Shown here piece after piece: positions 8,412 through 15,772 of a DNA stretch of 23,920 bases (the first letter of the stretch is position 1; every line of letters starts with the position of its first letter). This DNA is from an uncultured Bifidobacterium sp. Lineage in GTDB: Bacteria > Actinomycetota > Actinomycetes > Actinomycetales > Bifidobacteriaceae. The translations under genes were made by a program, and so were the position numbers. The DNA is taken from positions 1-23,920 of the forward strand of contig NZ_CAUEQY010000018.1 of assembly GCF_959020145.1 (NCBI RefSeq), in the 5' to 3' direction. The notes beneath the pieces are model-generated. The model was not told the DNA's origin. It did no database searches and saw only the letters and a list, made by a program, of their open reading frames with translations.

Positions 8412-8451
8412 AGTGGGGCTCTTACGTAAGAATCTACGTAAGAGCCCCACT
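8412..8451. terminator. Bidirectional terminator between ribF and radA
   Basis: A perfect 17-bp inverted repeat (arms 8412-8428 and 8435-8451, 6-nt loop) lies in the 210-base spacer between the convergent ribF and radA genes. On the minus strand it is followed by ATTTTTG, a good U-tract for radA. On the plus strand the tract is weak (TGTATAGGTT), so termination of ribF here would rest mainly on the stem. Confidence 0.8.
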
Positions 8452-8525
8452 TGTATAGGTTAAAAAAATAACATAATGTATATGCTTCGCGTGCATACAT
8501 GCAAAAACGGTATGTAGGGTGTGTA

Positions 8526-9944
8526 TTATCGCAACATGGCGCCAAGCGCATCCTGCAATGTGTCGACCTGAACGATCGACAATCCGGGAATTGCGATTTC
8601 TCTACGTAATGTCGGCACTACAGCGGTGGTGAAACCAAGACGGGCGGCTTCGCGCAACCGGTATTCCAATCGCGGCACCGGACGCACCTGCCCGGTCAAC
8701 GAAATTTCGCCAATCGCACATGTGGTGCGGCTGATCGCCTTCGATTTCGAGGCGCTCGCCAATGCGCCGACGATCGCCAGATCGCATCCGGGCTCGCGCG
8801 CCTGGCCTCCGGCGATGGTGGAAATATACAGATCGTTCGCCAAAAGATTGACGTTGCCATGCCTGTATAGCACTGCCACCAGCATGGCGATGCGGTTGGC
8901 GTCGACGCCGTTCGCGGCACGTCGTGGCGTTGGCAGTACGGATTTGGTGACCAGCGACTGCACTTCGATGGGAAGACTGCGATGACCGTCCAACGTGAAG
9001 GTCACGCACGTGCCCTCCACCGGAGAGGGATCTGCGGAATTGGACGAGGAAAGAAACAGTCCGGACGGGTCCGTCACCTCTTCGATGCCTTCGCCGCTCA
9101 TATCGAAACAGCCGACCTCATCAGTAGGGCCGAAACGGTTTTTCACCGCGCGCAGCATACGCAATGCGGTTTCGGTGTCGCCTTCGAACTGGCAGACCAC
9201 ATCAACCAAATGTTCCAACGTGCGCGGGCCGGCAATCGACCCGTCTTTGGTGACATGACCGACCAACAATACCGGAATATCAAGCGTTTTGGCGGTGTCG
9301 ATCAGCGCGCTCGCCACTTCGCGCACCTGAGTCGAGCCTCCGGAGATGCCATCGACTTCCTGCGAGACGATGGTTTGCGCGGAATCGACGATGGCCAGCG
9401 CAGGCTTGCATTGTTCGATAAGCCCCAGCGCGGTTGACAGGTCGGTGGTGGCGGCCAGAAGCAGATTCGGTTCGACCGCGCCGATGCGCGAGGCCCTCAT
9501 GCGCACCTGCGCCTGCGATTCCTCACCGGAAATATAGAGCACCGTGTTGCGTTCGGGCTGCGCTGCGGAAAGACGGGCAACATTGCCTGCGGTCTCCAGC
9601 AGCAGCGTTGATTTGCCGATACCCGGTTCGCCCGCGATAAGCGTGACGGAACCGGGAACGATGCCGCCGCCAAGTACGCGGTTGAATTCCGTGAACCCAG
9701 TGTCGATTCTGGAAATGGTTTCCGTACTGATTTCCGTGATCGGTTTCGCCGCGGAATCGGGCACTGCATGCGATAGCGTGCGCGATGTGCGTCCGGGAGC
9801 GGCGGTGCGTGACGATGCGGAGGGGCGCGCTTCATGGAATTCCTCGATGGTGCCCCACTGGCCGCATTCAGGGCAGCGGCCCAGCCATTTCGGCCCGCTC
9901 CAGCCGCATTCGGAACATACAAATTGCGAGGACGTCTTTGCCAT
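8526..9944 (-). CDS. radA: DNA repair protein RadA
   Basis: RadA (Sms) is a RecA-like helicase that drives branch migration of recombination intermediates. The 472-residue product has a four-cysteine zinc finger (C10, C13, C24, C27: CSEC ... CPEC). Walker A is GEPGIGKST at about 105-113. The RadA-specific KNRFG motif is near 268-272, and a C-terminal Lon-protease-like domain includes the REPGCDLAIVGAL and FTTAVVP blocks. The start chosen is ATG at 9944, giving the usual N-terminus. An in-frame TTG at 9974 would add ten residues. Neither has a clear Shine-Dalgarno, so the start is the uncertain part. Transcribed convergently with ribF and divergently from the neighbouring membrane protein. Confidence 0.95.
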   Translation of the reverse strand: MAKTSSQFVCSECGWSGPKWLGRCPECGQWGTIEEFHEARPSASSRTAAPGRTSRTLSHAVPDSAAKPITEISTETISRIDTGFTEFNRVLGGGIVPGSVTLIAGEPGIGKSTLLLETAGNVARLSAAQPERNTVLYISGEESQAQVRMRASRIGAVEPNLLLAATTDLSTALGLIEQCKPALAIVDSAQTIVSQEVDGISGGSTQVREVASALIDTAKTLDIPVLLVGHVTKDGSIAGPRTLEHLVDVVCQFEGDTETALRMLRAVKNRFGPTDEVGCFDMSGEGIEEVTDPSGLFLSSSNSADPSPVEGTCVTFTLDGHRSLPIEVQSLVTKSVLPTPRRAANGVDANRIAMLVAVLYRHGNVNLLANDLYISTIAGGQAREPGCDLAIVGALASASKSKAISRTTCAIGEISLTGQVRPVPRLEYRLREAARLGFTTAVVPTLRREIAIPGLSIVQVDTLQDALGAMLR

Positions 9945-10071
9945 ATCGCCGACAATACGGATATTTTGGGACAATCGTTTTCGGAGATATTAAGGGGGTG
10001 CTGGTGCGGGATGATGGCGAGATCACGGTTTCTGGATTCGAGCGTCTCACGGATATGAAAGAATAACAGCC

Positions 10072-10701
10072 ATGTCTACTACGCAAACTTCCTCTTCTCA
10101 TGGCAAACTGATCGTGGCTGTCATTGCCGCCGCTTTGGTGGTCGTGCTCGCCTTGGTGTCCGCTTTCATCTGGCCCGGCTGGGCTCTGAACAAGGGCGAT
10201 GAAGCGTCCACTCAGGGCACCACCACCTCGCAGGGCGCGTCGCAGGATGCCTCTGAGCCGACCACGCCGTCCATTGACGCTGTGGCGTTGCCGGATGACG
10301 CCAGCGAACTGTTGAAGGCCATGCCTGATTCCGTGTTGAATTTCGCGCGCACCAAGGCCGATGCCAGCACTTCGTGGAGCGGCGCTTCCCCGGTCGAGGA
10401 GTACACGTTGACGTATTCCACGGGCAAGGACGGTCAGGATATCACCTTGAAAGTGGCGCAATGGTCTCAGTCTGATGATGCGCAAAGTCAGTATGACAAT
10501 CTGACCGGTGCCATGACCGGCAAGGAGCTGGGCGGCGGCAATGTGAAGGTTTCCGGTGAAGCGACCGGCGCCTATAGCGCCAAAACCGATCCGGACGACG
10601 AAACCAAGGCCATCGCGGTCTGGCGCAACGATACCGTGGTGTTCCAAGCCACGGGAGCCAAGGATTCGGTGCAGCGCTTCTACCAGCAGTTCCCGCTGTG
10701 A
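10072..10701 (+). CDS. Membrane-anchored extracytoplasmic protein, function unknown
   Basis: A 209-residue protein with a short polar N-terminus, one hydrophobic segment at about 12-34, and a Ser/Thr/Gln/Asp-rich linker at about 42-70. A globular part of about 140 residues follows and would lie outside the cell. There is no lipobox cysteine and no clear signal-peptidase site, so a single-pass membrane anchor with the C-terminus out is the simplest reading. The extracellular part alternates short beta-like blocks (EEYTLTYSTG, DITLKVAQW, AIAVWRNDTVVFQATG). I do not recognise the family. The ATG at 10072 has only a weak purine-rich site (gaaagaa) upstream. It is divergent from radA, with bS22 downstream on the same strand after 214 bases. 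Confidence 0.75.
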   Translation: MSTTQTSSSHGKLIVAVIAAALVVVLALVSAFIWPGWALNKGDEASTQGTTTSQGASQDASEPTTPSIDAVALPDDASELLKAMPDSVLNFARTKADASTSWSGASPVEEYTLTYSTGKDGQDITLKVAQWSQSDDAQSQYDNLTGAMTGKELGGGNVKVSGEATGAYSAKTDPDDETKAIAVWRNDTVVFQATGAKDSVQRFYQQFPL

Positions 10702-10729
10702 TACTGCCTACGGCTGGTTGTGCGATCCT

Positions 10730-10759
10730 ATGATTCATGCATGATTCACGTAAGATTCA
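10730..10759 (+). repeat. Helically phased direct repeats upstream of bS22
   Basis: Three copies of an 8-base unit occur at 11-base steps: ATGATTCA at 10730-10737 and 10741-10748, and AAGATTCA at 10752-10759. They lie just after the preceding gene and about 160 bases before the bS22 start. The one-turn spacing suggests repeated contacts on one DNA face, but no known binding consensus is matched. Confidence 0.4.
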
Positions 10760-10915
10760 GCCGTGGACCATGCGGACTGCGTTTGCCTGATCTTCCGATA
10801 AAAAGGTGCGTGCTTCCACCATATGAATGCGGTTGTGTGCGTTAGTCCCCGAAGCAGTGTAGTATTGGGCAAGTTGCAAACTTTTACCCTTTGAGTTTAA
10901 GGAACGGAGGCTGAG

Positions 10916-11005
10916 ATGGGCTCGGTCATCAAGAAGCGCCGCAAGCGCATGAGCAAGAAGAAGCACCGCAAACTGCTTCGTAAGACTCGCCACCAGCGCA
11001 AGTAG
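10916..11005 (+). CDS. Small ribosomal subunit protein bS22 (AURKAIP1/COX24 domain)
   Basis: A 29-residue, extremely basic protein starting MGSVIKKRRKRMSKKKHRKL. It matches the actinobacterial 30S protein bS22, first seen in mycobacterial ribosome structures, which shares the AURKAIP1/COX24 domain of mitochondrial ribosomes. More than half of the residues are Lys, Arg or His. A good Shine-Dalgarno (GGAGG, 10906-10910) lies 5 bases before the ATG, and a strong terminator follows. By recollection the mycobacterial protein is about 33 residues, so this one is slightly shorter at its C-terminus (ends HQRK). The gene stands alone, as is usual for it. It is easily missed by length-filtered gene callers. 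Confidence 0.93.
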   Translation: MGSVIKKRRKRMSKKKHRKLLRKTRHQRK

Positions 11006-11037
11006 TCTTCAGGCGCGGTTGAAGCGTCGCTTAAACA

Positions 11038-11074
11038 AAATCCCGTATGTCTTCTTGAGGTATGCGGGATTTTT
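11038..11074 (+). terminator. Terminator of the bS22 gene
   Basis: A 10-bp stem with one G-U pair (arms 11038-11047 and 11063-11072), a 15-nt loop and a T-tract at 11070-11074 follow the bS22 stop by 32 bases. It is a classical Rho-independent terminator. Confidence 0.85.
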
Positions 11075-11134
11075 GCATATTGCAAAGAAATAAACGAAAA
11101 GTACGAGAATCGAAAATCAATAGATGCAAAAAGA

Positions 11135-11166
11135 AGGCTGTGCGTTCGAAGTTGAACGCACAGCCT
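11135..11166 (-). terminator. Terminator of rpiA
   Basis: A perfect 13-bp stem (arms 11154-11166 and 11135-11147, 6-nt loop) is followed on the minus strand by TCTTTTTGC. It lies 63 bases after the rpiA stop and faces the bS22 terminator, so the two convergent genes each have their own stop signal. Confidence 0.88.
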
Positions 11167-11229
11167 CATATGGTTTCGTGTAGGTTCGCGAAAATCCGCG
11201 GAAAATGCGGAACTTACGCTACTTCAAAC

Positions 11230-11928
11230 TCACTTGTTGGAGTTGGTGAGCACGCGCGGACCGTTGGGATCGCCCACGATGACCTGGTCCACCATGTGCA
11301 GGAACAGGCCATGCTCCACCACGCCAACGGTGTTGATGAGATCGTCGGCCAGAGCCTCCGGGTGTTCGATGCATTCGAGGTGCAGATCGACCACGTAGTT
11401 GTTCTCGTCGGTGCGCACCGGCTGGCCTTCGGCGTCGAGGCGAAGCACCGGCTTGTAGCCGCGGGATTCGAACTTCTTGACGACCTGGCCTGCGCCGAAC
11501 GGAATCACCTCAACCGGCAGCGGGAACTTGCCGATGGTGTCCACAACCTTGGACTCGTCCACGATCCACACGATCTTGTTGGAGTTGGTGGCCACGATCT
11601 TCTCCCACAGCAAAGCGGCGCCGCCGCCCTTGATGCCGTTGAAGTTCTTGTCGACCTCGTCGGCGCCGTCGATGGTCACGTCGATGTGATCAACGTCATC
11701 GATGTCGACGATCTTGATGCCGTAGCCTTCTGCCTGCTCCTGAGTGCGGCGGGAGGTGGTCACGCCGGTGAACTCCAAGCCTTCCTCCTGCACGCGGCGG
11801 CCGAGCTCGTCGACCAGGAAGCGCACGGTCGAGCCGGTGCCCAGACCTGCGATCATGCCGTTCTGAATCAGCTTGGCAGCTTCGATGCCGGCTGCCTTCT
11901 TCAATGCGTCCTGCTGTGCCTTGTCCAT
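11230..11928 (-). CDS. rpiA: Ribose-5-phosphate isomerase A
   Basis: RpiA interconverts ribose 5-phosphate and ribulose 5-phosphate; in bifidobacteria this links the phosphoketolase (bifid) shunt to nucleotide synthesis. The 232-residue product has the family motifs in order: GLGTGSTVRFLVDELG (phosphate binding), TTSRRT, DVTIDGADEVD with its catalytic acidic residues, IKGGGAALLWEKI, and VDESKVVDTIG. The start is ATG at 11928, directly after a strong GAAGGAGG site. An in-frame ATG at 11964 would add 12 residues but ignores that site. Length is normal for the family. Confidence 0.97.
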   Translation of the reverse strand: MDKAQQDALKKAAGIEAAKLIQNGMIAGLGTGSTVRFLVDELGRRVQEEGLEFTGVTTSRRTQEQAEGYGIKIVDIDDVDHIDVTIDGADEVDKNFNGIKGGGAALLWEKIVATNSNKIVWIVDESKVVDTIGKFPLPVEVIPFGAGQVVKKFESRGYKPVLRLDAEGQPVRTDENNYVVDLHLECIEHPEALADDLINTVGVVEHGLFLHMVDQVIVGDPNGPRVLTNSNK

Positions 11929-11962
11929 GATCCTCCTTCGATATGGGGTTAAGACCGTCTCC

Positions 11963-11968
11963 ATATTA
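11963..11968 (-). promoter_or_regulatory. Candidate -10 element of rpiA
   Basis: On the minus strand TAATAT stands 35 bases before the rpiA start, giving a leader of roughly 28 bases that includes the strong ribosome-binding site. The -35 region is not recognisable, so only the -10 is reported. Confidence 0.35.
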
Positions 11969-12059
11969 TCGGATGTGTTGATTTTTGTGCGTTTGCGGAC
12001 ATGTCATGAACGAAGGTGTGCCATTGGTGGTCAGCAAGTGTTTTCACAGGATGTTTCAC

Positions 12060-12089
12060 GCACTTTCGAGGCGTTAAGGTCGAAAGTGC
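12060..12089 (-). other. Inverted repeat after rnhA
   Basis: A perfect 10-bp stem (arms 12080-12089 and 12060-12069, 10-nt loop) begins 7 bases after the RNase H stop on the minus strand. The base run after it is not T-rich, so it is a weak terminator at best. It may be a processing or stabilising 3' hairpin. Confidence 0.5.
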
Positions 12090-12096
12090 TGGCTCG

Positions 12097-13293
12097 TTAG
12101 TTGTGCTTGACTGCAAATGGCGCTTCGTCGAGGACGAGCGTGCCGTCGCCTTGCACGTAGCCTTCCACCGCGATGTAACCGCGGATCAGGCGTGGCTTGC
12201 CGTCGAACGTCGGACTGGAATTTGGCGGGGGAGTGAAGCGAATGGTGCCCGACACCGCCAATCCCGAAGGACTGGCGCGATGCGGCAGTTTCGGCAAGTC
12301 GGCGACGGCGTTCGTTGGCGCCGACACGTTTTCCGAGGAATTCGCGGATTGTTCGTTCTGTGCATCGTCGGCTGGCTGCCGCTCGTCATGCTCGTGGGGA
12401 AAACAGTCCGGCTTGAGCAGCATTTCGGCATACGATTTGCGCGGTGCCTCGGCGTCAGGCGTCGTGCCATCAGGCATGGTCGTATCAAGCGCGGTGGTCG
12501 GTTCCGGCATGTCGTCGGATTCCACCGACATTTCGTTGGACGTCAACGGCAATGTCGCCTCGTCGGGCGCTGGATAGCCTTCCGGCTCCACCAGCATATC
12601 GGCGATGGAACGCGGACGCGGCTCCGGATCGGCCGCGCCCATCAGATCATCGGCCAACGATCCTTGAGCGGACTTGCCTTGCCCGCGCCCCATATGGTAT
12701 TCGTCCGTAGTGATTTTGCCGTCAAGCAGCATTTGGGCATCATCGGGAACATCGGTACCTTGCGAATATTCGGAAGCCAGCAGCGACTGCCAACCCTCCA
12801 AAGGAAGATATCCTTCACGGATCTTCGAACGGCAATCGCCCGCATAGGTGCGCGCCAGCTCGTCCACCTTCTCATTGCCGGCATTGCCGGCATGACCCTT
12901 GACCCATACGAATTTCACCGGTCCGGGGCGCTTGGAGATTTCGGCATCGATCGCGCGAATCAGATCCGCGTTCTTTACCGGCTTCTTCTGCGAGTTCTTC
13001 CAGCCGTTCTTCTTCCAGCCGTGAACCCACGTGGTGGAACAGTTGATCGCATACTGCGAATCGGTTTCGATCACCAACGGTTCGGAGCCGGGGTGCGCGC
13101 GCAACGCCTCCAGCACCGCGCACAGCTCGCCAATCTGATTGGTGCCGTTCGTAGCTCCGCCGGCATCGCAGTCGCCCTCATGGTGATGCCCCGGCTTGCC
13201 GCCTGTGGCAAGCTCATGATCGGCCCAACCCCAACCCATCGGACCATTCGGATTGCCTAAAGCGGAACCGTCTGTAGAAACCGTAATCGTCAT
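12097..13293 (-). CDS. rnhA: Ribonuclease HI with long C-terminal extension
   Basis: RNase HI cleaves the RNA strand of RNA-DNA hybrids. The N-terminal 165 residues form a complete RNase H domain with all catalytic residues: D8 (STDGSALGNPNG), E56 (IGELCAVLEAL), D78 (ETDSQYA), H134 (KGHAGNAGN) and D144 (EKVDELA). The protein is 398 residues, against about 155 for a single-domain RNase HI. Residues about 166-200 look ordered (LEGWQSLLASEY, DDAQMLLDGKITTDEYH). Residues 210-345 are low-complexity, rich in Asp/Glu/Pro/Ser, with three S-x-A-[DE]-x-L motifs at 212, 229 and 287. Residues about 346-398 look like a small beta-rich domain. It lies 81 bases after the histidine kinase gene on the same strand and could be read with it. 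I do not know a function for the extension. Confidence 0.92.
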   Translation of the reverse strand: MTITVSTDGSALGNPNGPMGWGWADHELATGGKPGHHHEGDCDAGGATNGTNQIGELCAVLEALRAHPGSEPLVIETDSQYAINCSTTWVHGWKKNGWKNSQKKPVKNADLIRAIDAEISKRPGPVKFVWVKGHAGNAGNEKVDELARTYAGDCRSKIREGYLPLEGWQSLLASEYSQGTDVPDDAQMLLDGKITTDEYHMGRGQGKSAQGSLADDLMGAADPEPRPRSIADMLVEPEGYPAPDEATLPLTSNEMSVESDDMPEPTTALDTTMPDGTTPDAEAPRKSYAEMLLKPDCFPHEHDERQPADDAQNEQSANSSENVSAPTNAVADLPKLPHRASPSGLAVSGTIRFTPPPNSSPTFDGKPRLIRGYIAVEGYVQGDGTLVLDEAPFAVKHN

Positions 13294-13374
13294 ATCTCTA
13301 CCCTACGAAAGCCGTGAGACGCTGCCATACGTGGTGAACTGCGAACTGTGATCGGGCGACGTCGAACGGGAATC

Positions 13375-14730
13375 TCAATCATCCAAACACAGCATGACGG
13401 AAGCGCGGAACAGCGTGCCGTCATAATCGAACGAGGTCGCGCCATGATGCCGTTCCGCGGTTTCGCGCACGGTGGCGGTGCCCAAACCTTCACCCCCATG
13501 CTTGGTTGAGGCGAAAGCGTCGCCAACCTGCATAATGGAGGAATCGTGCGTGTTGTCGACCACAATGAACAGTGATGCGGGCGGCCCAGTGCGATATTTG
13601 ATGCGCACCCTGAGTTTTTTCTCCCCATCCTGTTGTTTCATAATGGCCTCAGACGCATTTTCCAGTAGATTGCCGACCATGGAACATAATTCGGCATTAT
13701 TGATGTTGAGATATTGCGGCACCGACGCTTTGACATCGACTTCAGCCCCTATATGGCGGATCCAATCACAGTAGTAGACCAGCACCGCGTTCAACGAAGC
13801 ATGTTCGCAATACTGCATGGGGATGGGCTGCAACAGCCTATGATTGGCCATCTCCTCCAAATATGAGGTGATGCCGGGCATATCGTCGGCCGCGGCGAGA
13901 GCCTGCAACGTCTGAATATGATGCCGGATATTGTGCTTGATCTGCCTCGCTTCGTTGATGCGTTCGTTCATATGCTGCAGCTGCAAGGTCTGCATGGCTT
14001 CGTAATGTTCGCGTTTGCTGGCTTCGCGCAGTCGGTCCGCCTGCTGGATCATATACCAGATGAGGAAGTAGGCCATGGTCATGAAACCGGAATATGCGAT
14101 GGATACGGTGAAGGCGATGCTAAGCACGCGGGTGTCGAGCAGCGATGCGTTGTCGGCGGGCATGCACCACACCACAATTGCTGTGGAAATGAACGGAAAA
14201 AGCCAGATGACCCTCCAAAAATTCCTGCTGATGGAAGGTGAATCGAATGTTGCGGAAAATGAATGATGGAACGGATGGAAAAGTGTAGTCGCCGCAATCA
14301 AATCAAAAATCAGCAGACTGATCATTCCCGGCCATCCGACACGTAAATTCATGGACTGCTCATTCAGAACAGCTAAATCCACGGCCAAAGACAGGTAATA
14401 AATGATCGCGACGATATATGCGGCTGTTGAAACGACGAAAAGAAGCTGCCCCCAAGGAAGATTCGTCATCTTACGTAAAGCCAATACCACAACCGGAGCC
14501 GAAGGAATCACGGACCAGAGCGAGGGGACGTGGGCGAGGCAACATGCGATGCCGCACAGGAAGAAGACAATCACGCCGGAAATCATGAGAATAAGGCCGT
14601 CGCGCTTGGGATTCTCCATATGATGCCAGGTCATGTACAGGCAGAGAAGCAGGCCCGTTAGCGCGTTTAGCTGCTCGCCGATGGCGAAGAACATGCATGA
14701 TGGCGCGATCGATGCGAGTGCGTCAAGCAT
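13375..14730 (-). CDS. GHKL sensor histidine kinase (AgrC/HPK10-like)
   Basis: A 451-residue membrane kinase. Six or seven hydrophobic segments fill residues about 10-225, as in peptide-sensing AgrC-type receptors. A coiled-coil-like helix at 228-262 leads to the phosphorylation box QIKHNIRHHIQTL, where His266 is the likely acceptor. The ATPase domain shows an N-box NLLENASEA near 354-362 and a G-box GGEGLGTATVRETAERHHG at 412-430. The ATG is 2 bases after the stop of the response regulator gene and is served by a GGAGG inside that gene, so the pair is one operon. The signal is unknown; no peptide gene is visible next to it. Confidence 0.88.
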   Translation of the reverse strand: MLDALASIAPSCMFFAIGEQLNALTGLLLCLYMTWHHMENPKRDGLILMISGVIVFFLCGIACCLAHVPSLWSVIPSAPVVVLALRKMTNLPWGQLLFVVSTAAYIVAIIYYLSLAVDLAVLNEQSMNLRVGWPGMISLLIFDLIAATTLFHPFHHSFSATFDSPSISRNFWRVIWLFPFISTAIVVWCMPADNASLLDTRVLSIAFTVSIAYSGFMTMAYFLIWYMIQQADRLREASKREHYEAMQTLQLQHMNERINEARQIKHNIRHHIQTLQALAAADDMPGITSYLEEMANHRLLQPIPMQYCEHASLNAVLVYYCDWIRHIGAEVDVKASVPQYLNINNAELCSMVGNLLENASEAIMKQQDGEKKLRVRIKYRTGPPASLFIVVDNTHDSSIMQVGDAFASTKHGGEGLGTATVRETAERHHGATSFDYDGTLFRASVMLCLDD

Positions 14731-14732
14731 GG

Positions 14733-15539
14733 CTAGTCCTCCATTCTCATGCGGGTGAACGTGTATTCCGCGTATTTTCTGCAGGTGGTGGTCACCGCGG
14801 TTTTCGTGATGGGAATGTGCTTGCCGCCTTTCATCACGAATTCATTGTTGCTGATGCCTGACACGTAGTCGAAGTTGACGAGCACTCCTCGCGCGGTGCG
14901 GTAGAAGTTGCTGAATACGGTGAGACGATGTTCCACATCGGAGAAGTTGGTGCGGATTTTCGCGCAGGTGCCGTCGGCGAAGGTGAATTCCACATAATGC
15001 GCGCTGGAAAGCGCGTAGGCGATAAGGCGACGGTCCATGGTGATGGCGGGATTGCCGAACGCCACCTGCCATGCGGCGTCCGTGCTGCTTTGTGCATTGC
15101 CCGTCGATTGATGTTTTTTCAGATGAGTGACCGGTGTTTTCGTGTCGAGCTGCGCTGCGACGCGGTCCATGGTCGCATGGAACGCGTCGTGATTCAGGGG
15201 CTTCAACAGATATCCGCTTGCCTGCACCTCGTAGCCGAGCACGGCGAAATCAGTGCTTGACGTGATGAACACGATCGGGCAATCGTCGTTTTGTCTGCGC
15301 AGCGTCCGTGCGATATCAAGTCCGGTCGCCGCATGCGTGGCGGTTTCGTCGTCCGACAGATAGCAGTCGAGCAGCAGCAGGTCGTATCGGGCGTCTTTCC
15401 AGCTTTCGATGAAGGATTCCGCATCGGCGAAGGTCACGCATTCCACGCCGATATCGCGGGTGCGTTTGAAATATTCCGCGCACATGACGGCCATCAGTTG
15501 GCGTTCGGCGGCGTGGTCTTCGACGATGGCGATGCGCAT
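14733..15539 (-). CDS. LytTR-family response regulator
   Basis: A 268-residue two-component regulator. The receiver domain at 1-125 has the acidic pair E7/D8, the phospho-acceptor D58 (LLLLDCYLS), the FITSS switch residues near 91-95 and K113 (YLLKPL). A linker of about 30 residues leads to a C-terminal LytTR DNA-binding domain at about 160-262, with the typical blocks HYVEFTFADG, IRTNFSDVEHRL, FYRTARGVLVNFDYVSGI and KHIPITK. It is transcribed ahead of its kinase. The start at 15539 has a strong GGAGGTGA site. LytTR regulators bind pairs of imperfect 9-bp direct repeats; I found no convincing pair in the upstream region, only an inverted repeat. Confidence 0.9.
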   Translation of the reverse strand: MRIAIVEDHAAERQLMAVMCAEYFKRTRDIGVECVTFADAESFIESWKDARYDLLLLDCYLSDDETATHAATGLDIARTLRRQNDDCPIVFITSSTDFAVLGYEVQASGYLLKPLNHDAFHATMDRVAAQLDTKTPVTHLKKHQSTGNAQSSTDAAWQVAFGNPAITMDRRLIAYALSSAHYVEFTFADGTCAKIRTNFSDVEHRLTVFSNFYRTARGVLVNFDYVSGISNNEFVMKGGKHIPITKTAVTTTCRKYAEYTFTRMRMED

Positions 15540-15589
15540 CGTTCACCTCCCATGAAGATTGGCGGGGACCGCTGGACTGAGCGTTGTGT

Positions 15590-15640
15590 CGCTATCATTC
15601 AAGCGTAATGCGAAGCGGGGCCGGCCGGAGGGTGATAGCG
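15590..15640. promoter_or_regulatory. Inverted repeat upstream of the LytTR regulator
   Basis: Two 8-base arms, CGCTATCA at 15590-15597 and TGATAGCG at 15633-15640, are separated by 35 bases with a GC palindrome (ccggccgg, 15621-15628) between them. The element lies 51-101 bases before the response regulator start, where an operator would sit. The spacing is wider than a usual single dimer site. Confidence 0.35.
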
Positions 15641-15721
15641 TGCGTGTCATGCCAGAATTCGGCGTTTCGTGCCATATCGCACGATTCGTGTTCGTTGCGA
15701 TTCGTATTCGGGCGGATATGC

Positions 15722-15756
15722 GAGAAGCCCGCCTTTTTCAGGAAAGCGGGCTTCTC
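15722..15756. other. Distal hairpin in the pgm-regulator spacer
   Basis: A perfect 11-bp stem (arms 15722-15732 and 15746-15756, 13-nt loop) lies 54 bases after the pgm stop. No T-tract follows on the minus strand. It is probably the main barrier between pgm and the two-component operon, working with the proximal hairpin. Confidence 0.55.
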
Positions 15757-15772
15757 AGTGAGTTTGCGAATG

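Noticed and set aside
12016..13260. A 414-codon plus-strand frame opposite rnhA
   Set aside because: Arg/His-rich antisense product; the RNase H frame has complete catalytic residues.
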